A stretch of 64,000 bases of DNA from Sphingomonas caseinilytica (GCF_023516455.1 NZ_JAMGBA010000002.1:62001-126000), one strand, 5' to 3'; counted from the stretch's first letter, positions 16,587 through 26,903 are shown. Program-made: numbers and translations. The notes: generated from the sequence alone by a model not told the origin.

Positions 16587-18914
16587 ATGACCGACAGAAG
16601 CGGGAGTGACGCCTTGAGAATCGCATGCGTCGGCGGCGGGCCGGCAGGACTATATTTCGCAATCTCGATGAAGCTTCGGGACGCGCGTCATGACGTGCAC
16701 GTCTTCGAGCGCAATCCTGAGGGCGTGACCTTTGGATGGGGCGTCGTCTTCTCGGACCAGACGGTCGAAAATCTGATGTCGAACGACCCGGTGTCGGGCC
16801 AGGTCATCAGTGACGAATTCGCCCATTGGGACGATATCGACGTCCACATTCACGGCGAATGCATACGTTCTTCGGGCCATGGGTTCATCGGCATCGGTCG
16901 CAAACGCCTTCTGGAAATCCTTGCGTCCCGGGCGCGCGAACTGGGTGTCGAGATTCATTATGAGCAGGAATGCCAGCCCGACCTCGCCGCCTGGGATGGC
17001 TGGGACCTGGTCATCGCTGCCGACGGGATCAACAGCCGATTCCGCGATGCCTACGCCGAGCATTTTGGCATAGATATTCAGGAAAGAGCCAACCGCTTCA
17101 TTTGGCTTGGCACTCCCAAGACGTTCGATGCATTCACCTTCGCATTCGAAAAGACCGAGGCGGGCTGGATCTGGGCGCACGCCTATCGGTTTGCCGATGA
17201 TTGCTCGACCTTCATCGTCGAATGCTCGGACAAGACCTGGGCAGGCCTGGGGTTCGACAAGATGGACCAGGCGCAGACCATTGAAACTTGCGAGCGGCTA
17301 TTCGCCAAATATCTCGATGGCGCACCGCTGCTGACCAATGCCGCGCACCTTCGGGGCTCGGCGGCATGGCTTAAATTCCGACGGATCATTTGCGAGCGCT
17401 GGCATTACGACCGGCTGATCCTGCTCGGCGATGCAGCCCATACCGCTCACTTCTCCATCGGCTCCGGAACCAAGCTGGCACTGGAAGACGCGATCAAGCT
17501 GGCGGAAGTGCTGAACAGGCCCGGCGCCGACAGGATCGAGGCGCTGGCCGAATATCAGGCGGAGCGAAACCTCGAGGTTCTGAAGCTACAGAATAGCGCG
17601 CGCAACTCTACGGAATGGTTTGAGACGGTGGAGCGCTACCTCGATTTCGAACCTTGGCAATTTGCCTATTCGTTGCTGACGCGATCGCAGCGGATCAGCC
17701 ACGAGAATCTCCGTCTTCGCGATCCCGATTGGCTCGAGCGGACCGAACGCACTTTCTGGAAGAATGCTACCGGGAATGAAAAGGCCGCCTGGCCGATGTT
17801 CGCACCCTTCAAGCTGCGCGAAATGGAGCTGCAGAATCGCATCGTGGTGTCGCCGATGGCTATGTATTCGGCGGTGGACGGCGTGGCGGGCGACTTCCAT
17901 CTCGTCCATCTTGGAGCCCGGGCCCAAGGCGGGGCCGGCCTGGTCTTCACGGAGATGACCTGCCCTTCACCGACTGCGCGGATCACACCCGGTTGCGCGG
18001 GCATGTGGAAGCAGGAACATGTGACTGCCTGGCGGCGGGTCACCGACTTCGTTCACAGCAACAGCAAGGCCAAGATCTGCCTTCAGCTCGGCCACTCCGG
18101 CGGCAAGGGCTCCACCCAGCTTGGCTGGGAGGAAATGGACGCTCCCCTGGCCGAGGGGAACTGGCCGCTGATCGCTGCGTCGGACGTTCCCTGGTCGGCA
18201 CCCAACCAGTCCCCACGGTCCATGAACCGCGCGGACATGGACGAGATCAGAGATCAATTCGTCTCGGCCGTGCGAATGGCCGTCGACGCCAATTTCGACA
18301 TGGTCGAGATGCACGCTGCCCACGGCTATCTCCTGTCGAGCTTCATCACCCCGCTGCAGAACAAGCGAACAGATGAATATGGCGGAAGCCTTGAGAATAG
18401 GCTCCGCTTCCCGCTCGAAGTCTTCACGGCAATGCGCGAGGCATGGCCACCCGAACGGCCTATGTCGGTTCGCATTTCGGCGAACGACTGGGCCGGCGAC
18501 GCGGGGGTCACCCCGGACGAGGCGGTGCTGATCGCCGAGGCATTCTCACAGGCGGGCGCCGACCTCATCGATGTTTCAGCGGGACAGACCTGGGCGGATG
18601 CCAAGCCGGTATACGGCAGGCTGTTTCAAACGCCTTTTTCCGACAAGATCCGCAACGAGGCAAAGCTTGCGACCATGGCGGTCGGCAACATCACCGATCC
18701 GGACCAGGCCAACGCGATCCTGATTGCAGGCCGCGCCGATCTTGTCGCGCTTGCCCGTCCGCATCTGGTCGACCCGATGTGGACGCTCCGCGCGGCAGCC
18801 ATGGCCAACTACCGCGATCAGTGGGTACCCCCGCCCTACCTTGGCGGAATGGCCCAAATGGCGCGCCTGTTCGAGCGCGAGGCGGAAATGAAGGCTGCGG
18901 AGCTTAAGGCCTAG
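16587..18914 (+). CDS. Bifunctional salicylyl-CoA 5-hydroxylase / 2-aminobenzoyl-CoA monooxygenase-reductase
   Basis: 775 residues in two fused enzymes. The N-terminal ~390 residues are a class A FAD monooxygenase: GGGPAGL near residue 17 binds FAD, and [18 protein letters not shown] near 285 is the second FAD motif. The C-terminal half (about 395-775) is an Old Yellow Enzyme-type flavin reductase with [11 protein letters not shown] and [10 protein letters not shown] motifs. Fusions of this kind act on CoA thioesters of salicylate or 2-aminobenzoate (anthranilate), hydroxylating and partly reducing the ring. No CoA ligase or ring-cleavage gene is next to it, so the substrate is open. A TTG at 16614 with GGGAG 7 nt upstream gives the usual family N-terminus and may be the true start. 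Confidence 0.85.
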   Translation: MTDRSGSDALRIACVGGGPAGLYFAISMKLRDARHDVHVFERNPEGVTFGWGVVFSDQTVENLMSNDPVSGQVISDEFAHWDDIDVHIHGECIRSSGHGFIGIGRKRLLEILASRARELGVEIHYEQECQPDLAAWDGWDLVIAADGINSRFRDAYAEHFGIDIQERANRFIWLGTPKTFDAFTFAFEKTEAGWIWAHAYRFADDCSTFIVECSDKTWAGLGFDKMDQAQTIETCERLFAKYLDGAPLLTNAAHLRGSAAWLKFRRIICERWHYDRLILLGDAAHTAHFSIGSGTKLALEDAIKLAEVLNRPGADRIEALAEYQAERNLEVLKLQNSARNSTEWFETVERYLDFEPWQFAYSLLTRSQRISHENLRLRDPDWLERTERTFWKNATGNEKAAWPMFAPFKLREMELQNRIVVSPMAMYSAVDGVAGDFHLVHLGARAQGGAGLVFTEMTCPSPTARITPGCAGMWKQEHVTAWRRVTDFVHSNSKAKICLQLGHSGGKGSTQLGWEEMDAPLAEGNWPLIAASDVPWSAPNQSPRSMNRADMDEIRDQFVSAVRMAVDANFDMVEMHAAHGYLLSSFITPLQNKRTDEYGGSLENRLRFPLEVFTAMREAWPPERPMSVRISANDWAGDAGVTPDEAVLIAEAFSQAGADLIDVSAGQTWADAKPVYGRLFQTPFSDKIRNEAKLATMAVGNITDPDQANAILIAGRADLVALARPHLVDPMWTLRAAAMANYRDQWVPPPYLGGMAQMARLFEREAEMKAAELKA

Positions 18915-18921
18915 TGCAAAT

Positions 18922-19011
<90 letters not shown>

Positions 19012-19084
19012 GGGCCCATGCGGCTCGCGGGCTGTAGCGAACCCTTTGGCGTCGTTCAACCGCCCTTGAGCAGTCGCAGCAAAT

Positions 19085-19102
19085 TCGTTGCGGAGGCAAC
19101 GA
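19085..19102. promoter_or_regulatory. Small hairpin upstream of the Crp/Fnr regulator gene
   Basis: TCGTTGC and GCAACGA flank a GGAG loop, a perfect 7-bp stem about 55 bp before the regulator start codon. It may be an operator or an RNA hairpin in the leader. The function is unknown and chance occurrence is possible. Confidence 0.3.
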
Positions 19103-19156
19103 TTTGGGCTGCCAATCATTGGGAGGCTGACCCTCGCATTTAGATCGTGCTTCGAT

Positions 19157-19906
19157 ATGTCCCAAACCCGTTATGCCCCACCGTCCGTTGCCGACGCCTA
19201 TGGGGGCAACCGCCTCCTCTCAACCTTTCCCGACGAACTGCGCCAATTGATCGAAGCCAAAATGCAAGTGGTGGAGCTCGACACGGGCGCCACCGTCCTG
19301 CGCCGCGGCGTAGACGTCGCCCACTCGGTCTTCCCATTTGGAACGACGATGGTTTCCCTCACCGTAGAGCTGGACGATCGCCGCTCGGTCGAGGTCACAT
19401 CGATCGGCTCCGAAGGCGCGGTCGGCGGGATCATCAGCTGCGGCCACATCCCGGCCTTCACGCGTGCAGAGGTCATGGTTGCCGGACCGGCGGCAAGACT
19501 ACCGATGGACGTAATTGAGGAGGCCAAAAGCCGGTCGCCACATCTTCGAAACCTGTTCTGCCGCTATGCTGACTATCTCCTTGCCCAGATCATGCAGACC
19601 GTCGCGTGCAACAGCTTCCATCCGATCGAGGCACGGGCGGCTCGTTGGCTTCTGACTGCCCATGACCGGGGCGGAAGCCGCCTTGAATTGACCCAGGAAT
19701 CGCTGGCCGGGCTGCTTGGCGTCCAGCGAACGACGGTCAATGCGGTCGCGCGCGAGCTGCAGGACGAAGGGCTGATCACGACCCGCCGGGGCATCATCGA
19801 GGTTCACGATCGGGCCGGGCTCGAGCGCCGTTCCTGCGAATGCTACGATCGGGTCGAACGTTTTTTCGGTGATATCGTCGGGCCGAAGGGGATTGGCCGG
19901 TCCTAG
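19157..19906 (+). CDS. Crp/Fnr-family transcriptional regulator
   Basis: 249 residues from the ATG at 19157; a TTG-started extension to 19088 is less likely. The N-terminal ~150 residues form a cyclic-nucleotide-like beta-roll (for example GATVLRRGVDVAHSVF and GSEGAVGG), and residues ~170-230 a winged helix with the recognition motif LTQESLAGLLGVQRTTVNAVAREL. I see no N-terminal Cys cluster of the FNR type, so oxygen sensing through FeS is unlikely; the ligand is unknown. Its stop codon overlaps that of convergent pyrC by 4 nt. Nothing nearby identifies its targets. Confidence 0.85.
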   Translation: MSQTRYAPPSVADAYGGNRLLSTFPDELRQLIEAKMQVVELDTGATVLRRGVDVAHSVFPFGTTMVSLTVELDDRRSVEVTSIGSEGAVGGIISCGHIPAFTRAEVMVAGPAARLPMDVIEEAKSRSPHLRNLFCRYADYLLAQIMQTVACNSFHPIEARAARWLLTAHDRGGSRLELTQESLAGLLGVQRTTVNAVARELQDEGLITTRRGIIEVHDRAGLERRSCECYDRVERFFGDIVGPKGIGRS

Positions 19907-20928
19907 TCGACGAATTTCCAGTTGAGCTGTTGGCTGGAGTGGAAGGGCACCAGCCCGTCGACCGTTTCGGGCACTTGCACCTCGGCTCGCTCCAAGGTCA
20001 CCGCCCCGTCGTTTAGCGGCAAGCCGTAGAAGCGCGGGCCATGCTCCGAGGCGAAGCCCTCGAAATTGTCGAGAGCACCTTCTTCGTCAAATACCTGGAC
20101 ATAGCTTTCAAGCGCGTAAGGCGCGTTGAAGATGCCGGCGCAGCCGCAATCGGACTCCTTGGCCTCGCGCGCATGCGGGGCCGTATCGGTACCGAGGAAG
20201 AATTTGGGTGAGCCGCTGACCGCGGCCTTGCGCACGGCAAGCCGATGTTCCTCCCGCTTCACGACGGGCAAGCAGTAAGCATGAGGGCGGAGGCCGCCCT
20301 GAAACAACGCGTTTCGATTGAGGTGCAAGTGCTGCGGCGTGATGGTCGCCGCGATATTATCCGGGGCAGAAGCGACAAACTCGGCGGCCTGCCTGGTCGT
20401 GATATGCTCCAGCACCATCTTCAGGGCCGGGAATTCACGGGTCAGCGGCGTGAGGATGCGGTCGATGAACACTGCCTCCCGATCGAACACATCGATGTCC
20501 GTGTCGGTCACCTCACCATGGATGCAGAAGACCATCCCGATTTCCTGCATCCGCTCCAGCGCGGGATAGATGTTGCGTATGTCCGTCACGCCCGAGGCGC
20601 TGTTGGTCGTCGCTCCCGCCGGGTAGAGCTTCGCCGCAACCCAAACCCCTTCAGCGTGCCCGCGCGCCAACTCATCGGGATCGATGCTATCCGTCAGATA
20701 GCAGGTCATCAGCGGCGTGAAGTCGTAGCCAGACGCCGCGCTCAATATACGATCGCGATAGGCAGATGCGGCTTCGACGCTCGTCACCGGCGGCACCAGG
20801 TTCGGCATGACGATAGCTCTCGCGAACTGCCGCGCCGTATGCGGCGCTACGCGCTCCAGCATCTCGCCATCGCGCAGATGCACATGCCAATCGTCGGGGC
20901 GGCGGATGGTGATGGATTGCAAAGTCAC
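19903..20928 (-). CDS. pyrC: Dihydroorotase
   Basis: 341 residues, the length of E. coli-type class II dihydroorotase, which closes N-carbamoyl-aspartate to dihydroorotate in pyrimidine synthesis. Visible zinc-site elements are D-W-H-V-H-L-R-D near residue 13, A-K-L-Y-P-A-G near residue 100 (carboxylated Lys), C-I-H-G-E near 135, LEHITT near 172 and LGTDTAPH near 245 with the catalytic Asp. Translation starts at a GTG (20928) with a TAAGGAG Shine-Dalgarno. The divergent ygfZ starts only 22 bp away, and the 3' end shares CTAG with the Crp/Fnr gene. Confidence 0.93.
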   Translation of the reverse strand: MTLQSITIRRPDDWHVHLRDGEMLERVAPHTARQFARAIVMPNLVPPVTSVEAASAYRDRILSAASGYDFTPLMTCYLTDSIDPDELARGHAEGVWVAAKLYPAGATTNSASGVTDIRNIYPALERMQEIGMVFCIHGEVTDTDIDVFDREAVFIDRILTPLTREFPALKMVLEHITTRQAAEFVASAPDNIAATITPQHLHLNRNALFQGGLRPHAYCLPVVKREEHRLAVRKAAVSGSPKFFLGTDTAPHAREAKESDCGCAGIFNAPYALESYVQVFDEEGALDNFEGFASEHGPRFYGLPLNDGAVTLERAEVQVPETVDGLVPFHSSQQLNWKFVD

Positions 20929-20950
20929 GCCGGCTCCTTAGCTAAGCGGC

Positions 20951-21664
20951 ATGCCCCAGAACAGCCCTACGGCTACCACCCTTGCCGATCGTTCCGTCAT
21001 CCGACTTTCCGGAGAGGATGTCCGTGGTTTCCTGCAGGGGCTGGTAACGCAGGACGTTGCCGGAGACCTGCCTGTGTGGGCCGGATTGCTGTCCGCGCAA
21101 GGAAAATGCCTCTTCGATTTCATCGTCTGGGCAGACGGCGACGACCTGCTGCTGGACTGCGAGGTCGAGGCCGTGGACGACCTTATCAAGCGCCTGTCGA
21201 TCTATCGGCTGCGCCGGCCGATCACGATCATCCGCGACGAAAGCCTTGCGGTTCACTGGTCCGTCAGCGGCGAGCAAGGCATTGCCGATCCGCGCCTCGC
21301 CGCACTTGGCAATCGATGGCTTGGTCCGGAGGACGAAGCCGCATCGGGCTGGCTCGAGCATCGGCTGCGCCTAGGCGTGTGCGAAGGCCGGGCGGAGCTG
21401 GGCGACTTGCTCTGGCTCGAGTGCAACGCCGACGAGCTGAACGGAGTCAGCTTTGGCAAGGGTTGCTTCGTCGGCCAGGAGAATACGGCGCGAATGAATT
21501 GGCGGCAGAAGATCAACCGGCGGCTGGTCGTCGTCGAAGGTGACGGCGGAGAACGGGTCCGGATCGCCTATCCCGACCTTGGCCTAGCCGTCGTTCATGC
21601 CCGGATCGACGACATCCCCGCCGACGCGTTGATACCGCCCTGGCTGGCGCCGGTGCTCAGCTAA
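20951..21664 (+). CDS. ygfZ: YgfZ/GcvT-like folate-binding protein (FeS cluster assembly factor)
   Basis: 237 residues with the family signature K-G-C-F-V-G-Q-E near residue 175, which contains the conserved Cys needed for YgfZ function. The family resembles the aminomethyltransferase GcvT, binds tetrahydrofolate and helps assemble or repair certain [4Fe-4S] enzymes. It is shorter than E. coli YgfZ (~326), as is usual for alphaproteobacterial members. It is divergent from pyrC across a 22-bp gap and overlaps the convergent cyclase gene by 8 bp. Nearby FeS enzymes (aconitase, QueG) are plausible clients, but this is inference. Confidence 0.85.
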   Translation: MPQNSPTATTLADRSVIRLSGEDVRGFLQGLVTQDVAGDLPVWAGLLSAQGKCLFDFIVWADGDDLLLDCEVEAVDDLIKRLSIYRLRRPITIIRDESLAVHWSVSGEQGIADPRLAALGNRWLGPEDEAASGWLEHRLRLGVCEGRAELGDLLWLECNADELNGVSFGKGCFVGQENTARMNWRQKINRRLVVVEGDGGERVRIAYPDLGLAVVHARIDDIPADALIPPWLAPVLS

Positions 21665-22331
21665 TTATCGCAAAGGCCCGGACCGGAAAGGTACCCATCC
21701 CCTTGATCTTGGGCGGGACGGCCGAGAAGCGGAAGCCGCTGCCTGGTAGCTCGCCGAGGCCGGTAAGGTGCTCGCCAATCGGTATATCTGCGCCGAGCAG
21801 TATCGTATGCACGGGTCGCGCGCGGACGCGCGTGTCGTCGATATTGTGGCTGTCGATTCCGACGAAGGCAGCGCCCTCATTCGCCAGCCACCGCGCGGCA
21901 CCCTCAGTCAAATAGGGGTGATCCGTGAAGTATGTATCGGTTCGCCAATGCCGGTCCCATCCGGTCGCGACGAGCACCGCCTTCCCCCGGACATCGAGCC
22001 CGGCAAATGCGTCGGCATCGATCGCCAACCCGCCCTCAAACGGCCGCCGGACCACGATCCCGTCGAGGTTCGCCAGCGATTCCAGCGGCAGCTCGGACAG
22101 ATCCTTGCCCTCAGCATAGCGGTGGAACGGACTGTCGACATAGGTACCGGTGTTCGCGACCATGTCGATCCGGCCGATCTGGAATGTGGACCCATCATCG
22201 TAATTGGCCGCCGATGCCTCGCGCGTCCAATAATCGCAGATGTGCGGACCCGGCAGACCCTTGTAAGTGGTCATGCCCTCTTCGATCACATGGCTGAGGT
22301 CGACGAGCCTTTTCGCTGAGCGATCCGCCAT
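21657..22331 (-). CDS. Cyclase family protein (kynurenine formamidase-like metal hydrolase)
   Basis: 224 residues from the ATG at 22331. The motif N-T-G-T-Y-V-D-S-P-F-H near residue 63 corresponds to the HxGTHxDxPxH metal-binding signature of the cyclase/kynurenine formamidase superfamily, with Asn and Tyr replacing two His positions. Members hydrolyse amides or esters using Mn or Zn; the altered ligands mean the substrate cannot be assumed. G-I-D-S-H-N-I-D is a second conserved part. It is the last gene of an acnA - membrane protein - cyclase run; its start overlaps the membrane protein gene. Confidence 0.8.
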   Translation of the reverse strand: MADRSAKRLVDLSHVIEEGMTTYKGLPGPHICDYWTREASAANYDDGSTFQIGRIDMVANTGTYVDSPFHRYAEGKDLSELPLESLANLDGIVVRRPFEGGLAIDADAFAGLDVRGKAVLVATGWDRHWRTDTYFTDHPYLTEGAARWLANEGAAFVGIDSHNIDDTRVRARPVHTILLGADIPIGEHLTGLGELPGSGFRFSAVPPKIKGMGTFPVRAFAIIS

Positions 22332-22507
22332 AGCGCCACTCCCCCAATCAGCATCCAGATGACGTTGAGCGATGCCGATGGCAATGCGCCGTGCCACCAG
22401 CCGTTGACCGTGAATCCAGCGGCGCCGACGACATTCATCCACTGATAGAGGACGGACTGCCCGGTCAGCTTACCCATCGACAGCAGAAGATAGGCGAGCA
22501 GGATCAA
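22286..22507 (-). CDS. CBU_0592-type small membrane protein
   Basis: 73 residues from a TTG at 22507, with two hydrophobic segments separated by a short polar loop (MGKLTGQS, NVVGAAGF). In-frame codons upstream encode VEVVGWSGAV, which matches the usual start of this family, yet no ATG, GTG or TTG is seen in frame before the end of acnA. The true start may therefore be non-canonical, coupled to acnA termination 47 nt upstream. The 3' end overlaps the cyclase gene by 46 bp. The function of the family is unknown. Confidence 0.6.
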   Translation of the reverse strand: MILLAYLLLSMGKLTGQSVLYQWMNVVGAAGFTVNGWWHGALPSASLNVIWMLIGGVALWRIAQRKGSSTSAM

Positions 22508-22554
22508 GACCGCGCCGGACCAGCCGACGACCTCGACAAGGAGGTCGACGGTGC

Positions 22555-25233
22555 TCAGCTCGCCAGGTTCCTCAGCACATAGTGGAGGATGCCGCCCGAA
22601 CGATAATATTCCAGCTCGTTATAGGTATCGATGCGGCAGCGGGCGATGATGTCGAAGGTCTCGCCGCCCTCGCGCTTCACCTTCACCGTCACATCCTGGC
22701 GCGGCTCGATCGCGGCGACGCCGTCGATCGAGAAAGTCTCGCTCCCGTCCAGCTGGTAGGTCGCGGCGCTTTCGCCGTCCGCGAACTGCAGCGGGAGGAC
22801 GCCCATGCCGACCAGGTTGGAGCGGTGGATCCGCTCGAAGCTCTCCGCCAGCACGGCGCGTACGCCAAGCAGGATCGTGCCCTTGGCTGCCCAGTCGCGC
22901 GACGAGCCGGTGCCATATTCCTTGCCGGCGATGACGACCAGCGGCGTACCGTCCGACTGATACTTCATGGCAGCGTCGTAGATCGGCATGGTCTCGCCGG
23001 TCGGCGCGTAGCGGGTCATGCCGCCTTCGACCCCGTCCAGCATGCGGTTGCGGATGCGGATGTTGGCGAAGGTACCGCGCATCATCACTTCATGGTTGCC
23101 ACGGCGGGCGCCGTAGCTGTTGAACTCCGCCCGCGGGACGCCGTTATCGACGAGATATTTGCCCGCCGGGCTGTCGAGCTTGATCGAGCCGGCCGGTGAG
23201 ATGTGGTCGGTGGTGATGGAATCGCCGAACAGCGCCAATGCCCGCGCGCTGTCGATATCGGTCAGCGGCTTCGGCGTCATGGTCATGCCGGCGAAGTAAG
23301 GCGGGTTCTGGATGTAGGTGGAAGCGCCCGGCCAATTATAGGTGTCGCCGCCGGTCACCTCGATCGCGCGCCAGCGATCGTCGCCGTGGAAGACGTCGGC
23401 ATAGCGCGAGCGGAACATGTCCGAATTGACATGCAAGTCGATCAGCTGCCGGACCTCGTCGTTCGACGGCCAGATGTCGGCCAGGAAGACGTCCGCGCCA
23501 TTCTGGTCCTGACCGATCGGCGACTTGGTGATGTCTTGCGTCACCGTGCCGAATAGCGAGTAAGCGACCACCAGCGGCGGCGACGCCAGATAGTTGGCGC
23601 GGCAGTCCGGAGAGACGCGGCCTTCGAAATTGCGGTTGCCCGAAAGGACCGAAGCCGCAACCAGATCATTATCGTTGATTGCCTTGCTGATCGGCGCGGC
23701 GAGCGGGCCGCTGTTCCCGATGCAGGTAGTGCAGCCATAGCCGACCAGGTTGAACCCGATAGCGTCGAGGTCCTCGGTGAGACCCGAGGCGTTGAGATAG
23801 TCGGTCACGACCTGGCTGCCAGGTGCCAGGCTGGTCTTGACCCATGGCTTGGGGCTAAGCCCCCGCGCCCTGGCCTTGCGTGCGACCAGGCCGGCCGCGA
23901 CCAGCACCGATGGATTGGAGGTGTTGGTGCAGCTGGTGATGGCGGCGATCATCACATCGCCATTACCGATCTTGTAAGCTTCGCCCTCAACGTCGACCCG
24001 GTTGTCGTTCGACTTTTTGTAGGTGCCTTCGAGCTCGGCATTGAACAGTTCGTCGACCTCGCTGAGGCGCACGCGATCCTGCGGGCGCTTGGGACCGGCG
24101 AGCGACGGCTCCACGGTCGACATGTCGAGGTCCAGCGTGTCGGTGAAGACCGGGTCTGGTGTCGCGGCATCGCGCCACATGCCCTGCGCCTTGGCGTAAG
24201 CCCGGACCAACTCGATCCGCGCATCCTCGCGACCCGTCAGCTTCAGATAGTCGATCGTGCGCTCGTCGATCGGGAAGAAGCCGCAGGTCGCGCCATATTC
24301 CGGCGCCATGTTGGCGATGGTCGCGCGATCGGCGAGCGACAGCGCATCGAGACCCGGTCCGAAGAATTCGACGAAGCGGCCGACCACGCCCTTGGCGCGG
24401 AGCATCTGGGTGACGGTAAGCACCAGGTCGGTCGCAGTGATGCCTTCCTTGAGCTCACCGGACAGGCGGAAGCCGACCACTTCCGGGATAAGCATGGAAA
24501 CAGGCTGGCCGAGCATGGCCGCCTCGGCTTCGATCCCGCCGACGCCCCAGCCAAGCACACCAAGGCCGTTGACCATGGTAGTGTGGCTGTCGGTTCCGAC
24601 CAGCGTGTCGGGGTAGGCAACTTCATCGCCGGTCTGGTCGACGCTGCTCCAGATGGTCTGGGCGATATTCTCGAGGTTGACCTGGTGACAGATGCCGGTG
24701 CCCGGCGGGACCACCTTGAAATTGTCGAATGCGCTCGAGCCCCACTTTAGGAACTCATAGCGCTCGGCGTTCCGCTGATATTCCAGCTCGACATTCTTTT
24801 CGAATGCGCGGGGATTACCGAATTCGTCGACCATGACGGAGTGGTCGATGACGAGGTGGACCGGGACCAGCGGATTGATCTTCTGGGCATCGCCCCCGAG
24901 GCCCTTCATCGCATCGCGCATGGCGGCCAGGTCGACCACCGCCGGGACGCCGGTGAAGTCCTGCATCAGCACGCGGGCCGGGCGGTACTGGATCTCGCGA
25001 TTGATCCGGCGCTCCTTCTGCCAGTCGGCCATGCACTGGAGATCGTCGCGGGTGACGGTGACGCCGTCCTCGAAGCGAAGGAGATTCTCGAGAAGCACTT
25101 TCATTGAAAAAGGCAAGCGAGAAACGTCGCCAATCGCGGCGCTGGCCTTCTCAAGCGAATAATAAGCGTATTTCTTGCCTCCAACCTCCAGCGTCGAGCG
25201 GGTGTTCAAGCTGTCCTGGCCGGTCGGGATCAT
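22555..25233 (-). CDS. acnA: Aconitate hydratase A
   Basis: 892 residues, standard for AcnA, which interconverts citrate and isocitrate in the TCA cycle. The ATG at 25233 is preceded by GAGGAA at 7 nt and starts MIPTGQDSL; the frame runs 37 codons further upstream without family similarity. FeS-ligand regions are visible as S-C-T-N-T-S-N-P near residue 435 and G-C-T-T-C-I-G near residue 500. The C-terminal swivel domain has [10 protein letters not shown] near 780. A divergent UPF0314 gene starts 139 bp away, and a small membrane protein gene follows. Confidence 0.97.
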   Translation of the reverse strand: MIPTGQDSLNTRSTLEVGGKKYAYYSLEKASAAIGDVSRLPFSMKVLLENLLRFEDGVTVTRDDLQCMADWQKERRINREIQYRPARVLMQDFTGVPAVVDLAAMRDAMKGLGGDAQKINPLVPVHLVIDHSVMVDEFGNPRAFEKNVELEYQRNAERYEFLKWGSSAFDNFKVVPPGTGICHQVNLENIAQTIWSSVDQTGDEVAYPDTLVGTDSHTTMVNGLGVLGWGVGGIEAEAAMLGQPVSMLIPEVVGFRLSGELKEGITATDLVLTVTQMLRAKGVVGRFVEFFGPGLDALSLADRATIANMAPEYGATCGFFPIDERTIDYLKLTGREDARIELVRAYAKAQGMWRDAATPDPVFTDTLDLDMSTVEPSLAGPKRPQDRVRLSEVDELFNAELEGTYKKSNDNRVDVEGEAYKIGNGDVMIAAITSCTNTSNPSVLVAAGLVARKARARGLSPKPWVKTSLAPGSQVVTDYLNASGLTEDLDAIGFNLVGYGCTTCIGNSGPLAAPISKAINDNDLVAASVLSGNRNFEGRVSPDCRANYLASPPLVVAYSLFGTVTQDITKSPIGQDQNGADVFLADIWPSNDEVRQLIDLHVNSDMFRSRYADVFHGDDRWRAIEVTGGDTYNWPGASTYIQNPPYFAGMTMTPKPLTDIDSARALALFGDSITTDHISPAGSIKLDSPAGKYLVDNGVPRAEFNSYGARRGNHEVMMRGTFANIRIRNRMLDGVEGGMTRYAPTGETMPIYDAAMKYQSDGTPLVVIAGKEYGTGSSRDWAAKGTILLGVRAVLAESFERIHRSNLVGMGVLPLQFADGESAATYQLDGSETFSIDGVAAIEPRQDVTVKVKREGGETFDIIARCRIDTYNELEYYRSGGILHYVLRNLAS

Positions 25234-25372
25234 TCGTATTTCCTCGTGGGTAACGTCGCGTTGAAGCCTCACGCGGGTGCGCGCGCGGCAGTTGGCGCGG
25301 CCCCTAGCAAGAATGTCCGGCCAAGACAAAGGGCTGCTTGGCAAGTTTGGTGTCCGTGATAGTCATACACCC

Positions 25373-25930
25373 ATGACGGCTTTCGCGCGGCCGAAGCCGC
25401 TCATCACGCTCCTCGCGACCCTGTGTATCGTCATATTGATCATGGTGGCGATGGGCCGCCCCCCGCTATGCACGTGTGGAACAGTTGAATTGTGGGGCGA
25501 GGTTGGCCCCAAGCAGAGCCAGATGCTGGCTGACTGGTACAGCCCCAGTCACATCGTTCACGGTTTCTTGTTCTATGCCGCGCTCACCCTGCTCTGGCGG
25601 AAATCCCCAATCGAACGGCGTTTCATCACTGCCTTGTTGATCGAAGCAGCCTGGGAGATCGCGGAGAACACGCCGATGGTCATCGACCGTTATCGGGAGG
25701 CCACGATCGCGCTCGGCTATTCGGGCGATTCCATCCTCAATTCGGCGAGCGACATCGTCATGATGTCAGTGGGTTTCCTGGCCGCCCGGAAGGTCCCGGT
25801 CTGGACCAGCATTGCAATAGTCCTGGCGCTGGAGCTCATCCCGCTGATCGCCATCCGAGACAATCTGGCGCTCAACGTCATCATGCTGCTTGCGCCCAGC
25901 GACGCGATCCTGAACTGGCAGTCGGGCTAA
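25373..25930 (+). CDS. UPF0314/DUF2585 family membrane protein
   Basis: 185 residues from the ATG at 25373, matching the usual length of this alphaproteobacterial family. There are about five hydrophobic segments, and conserved polar stretches such as DWYSPSHIVHGFLFY and EAAWEIAENTP. The function is unknown; the His/Glu-rich motifs inside membrane segments hint at metal or quinone chemistry, but that is speculation. It is divergent from acnA and convergent with a lipoprotein gene one base away. Confidence 0.8.
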   Translation: MTAFARPKPLITLLATLCIVILIMVAMGRPPLCTCGTVELWGEVGPKQSQMLADWYSPSHIVHGFLFYAALTLLWRKSPIERRFITALLIEAAWEIAENTPMVIDRYREATIALGYSGDSILNSASDIVMMSVGFLAARKVPVWTSIAIVLALELIPLIAIRDNLALNVIMLLAPSDAILNWQSG

Positions 25931-25931
25931 T

Positions 25932-26327
25932 CTAGACGCAGCGATTGAGTTGTGCCGGCGCGCCCAGCATCAAATTGTAGGGGCCAAGGGCCGTGCCGTC
26001 CTCCAATTCGACATTCAGAGTCATAACACCCTCAAGGGCCGTGCCCGAGTAGATGGCGGTCTGGCTGCGGAAGATCTGGCCCACGCGCACCGGTCCGGGA
26101 GAACCCTCGCGGTAAGTGCCTTTGACCAGGAATGAGCCATCCTTCGCAGGATAGACCGGGACGTCGATCGATCCTGAAGCGCAGTCGAACAGCACATCGG
26201 CCGTGACATGAAAGGCGATTCCCGCACTAGGACCACCCCAGGTGCCGATGAGATAGGCGGGTTTATCGACAGTCGTAGTGCAGCCGGAAAGGAGCAGTGC
26301 GGCAGCCGCCGTTATTGCCGCCCTCAT
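25932..26327 (-). CDS. Small lipoprotein of unknown function
   Basis: 131 residues beginning with a lipoprotein signal peptide (MRAAITAAAALLLSGC, lipobox L-S-G-C, Cys16). The mature part is beta-rich with no family I recognise. Its ATG overlaps the stop codon of the upstream DUF4142 gene by 4 nt, so the two lipoproteins are translationally coupled and probably act in the same envelope process. Confidence 0.7.
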   Translation of the reverse strand: MRAAITAAAALLLSGCTTTVDKPAYLIGTWGGPSAGIAFHVTADVLFDCASGSIDVPVYPAKDGSFLVKGTYREGSPGPVRVGQIFRSQTAIYSGTALEGVMTLNVELEDGTALGPYNLMLGAPAQLNRCV

Positions 26328-26863
26328 CGCGAATTCCTCAATGCCTGGAGGTTAGCTCGCATGACGCTTTCCGCGTTGGCTGCCACTGGCCGCAATGTCG
26401 GGCTGTCACCCGTTTTTGCATAGCTCGAATGAAGTCGCAGCGCCTCCTGCACGACAATGTTCTGCTGGGCACGATAGGTATTGTCGAAGTCGGCGGTCGC
26501 GCTCAGGGCATCGAGCATCGCCTGATGGTTCGGATCAAGCGTAGCGGTCGGCAAAAGGTTCAGGCGCCGCCCGGCAAAGGACAGTTGGGCACTCGTTCCC
26601 TGGTGGGCGCGCAGTGCCCGCTCGGCAAAAGCACGATTCGCCGGATCCTGCGCGCGCTCCATCGCCATCTGAGCCGATTTCACCTCGTAGAGGTCGATCG
26701 AGGACGCCGTGGCCACATAGGCCGCAGCGCTAAGCGCCATCGGCGCGATCGCCGTCGAGGCAACCGAAGCGGATTGCACAGTAGCACCGCCTCTGGCGCC
26801 GCCACCGCAGGCCGAGACGAGCAAAAATGATGTGGCCACCAATGAGACTGCAAGCCGCCGCAT
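26324..26863 (-). CDS. DUF4142-like helical lipoprotein
   Basis: 179 residues from the ATG at 26863 (GGGAG 6 nt upstream). It has a lipoprotein signal (MRRLAVSLVATSFLLVSAC). The mature region is helical with the DUF4142/ferritin-like pattern: YVATASSIDLYEVKSAQ, NRAFAERALRAHQ and, after a Leu/Pro loop, FDNTYRAQQNIVVQEAL. Such proteins are periplasmic or outer-membrane associated and of unknown function, often stress-linked. It forms a pair with the following lipoprotein. Confidence 0.72.
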   Translation of the reverse strand: MRRLAVSLVATSFLLVSACGGGARGGATVQSASVASTAIAPMALSAAAYVATASSIDLYEVKSAQMAMERAQDPANRAFAERALRAHQGTSAQLSFAGRRLNLLPTATLDPNHQAMLDALSATADFDNTYRAQQNIVVQEALRLHSSYAKTGDSPTLRPVAANAESVMRANLQALRNSR

Positions 26864-26903
26864 GAACAACTCCCGCCGTATTCACGGCTACCGTAGCAGC
26901 ATA

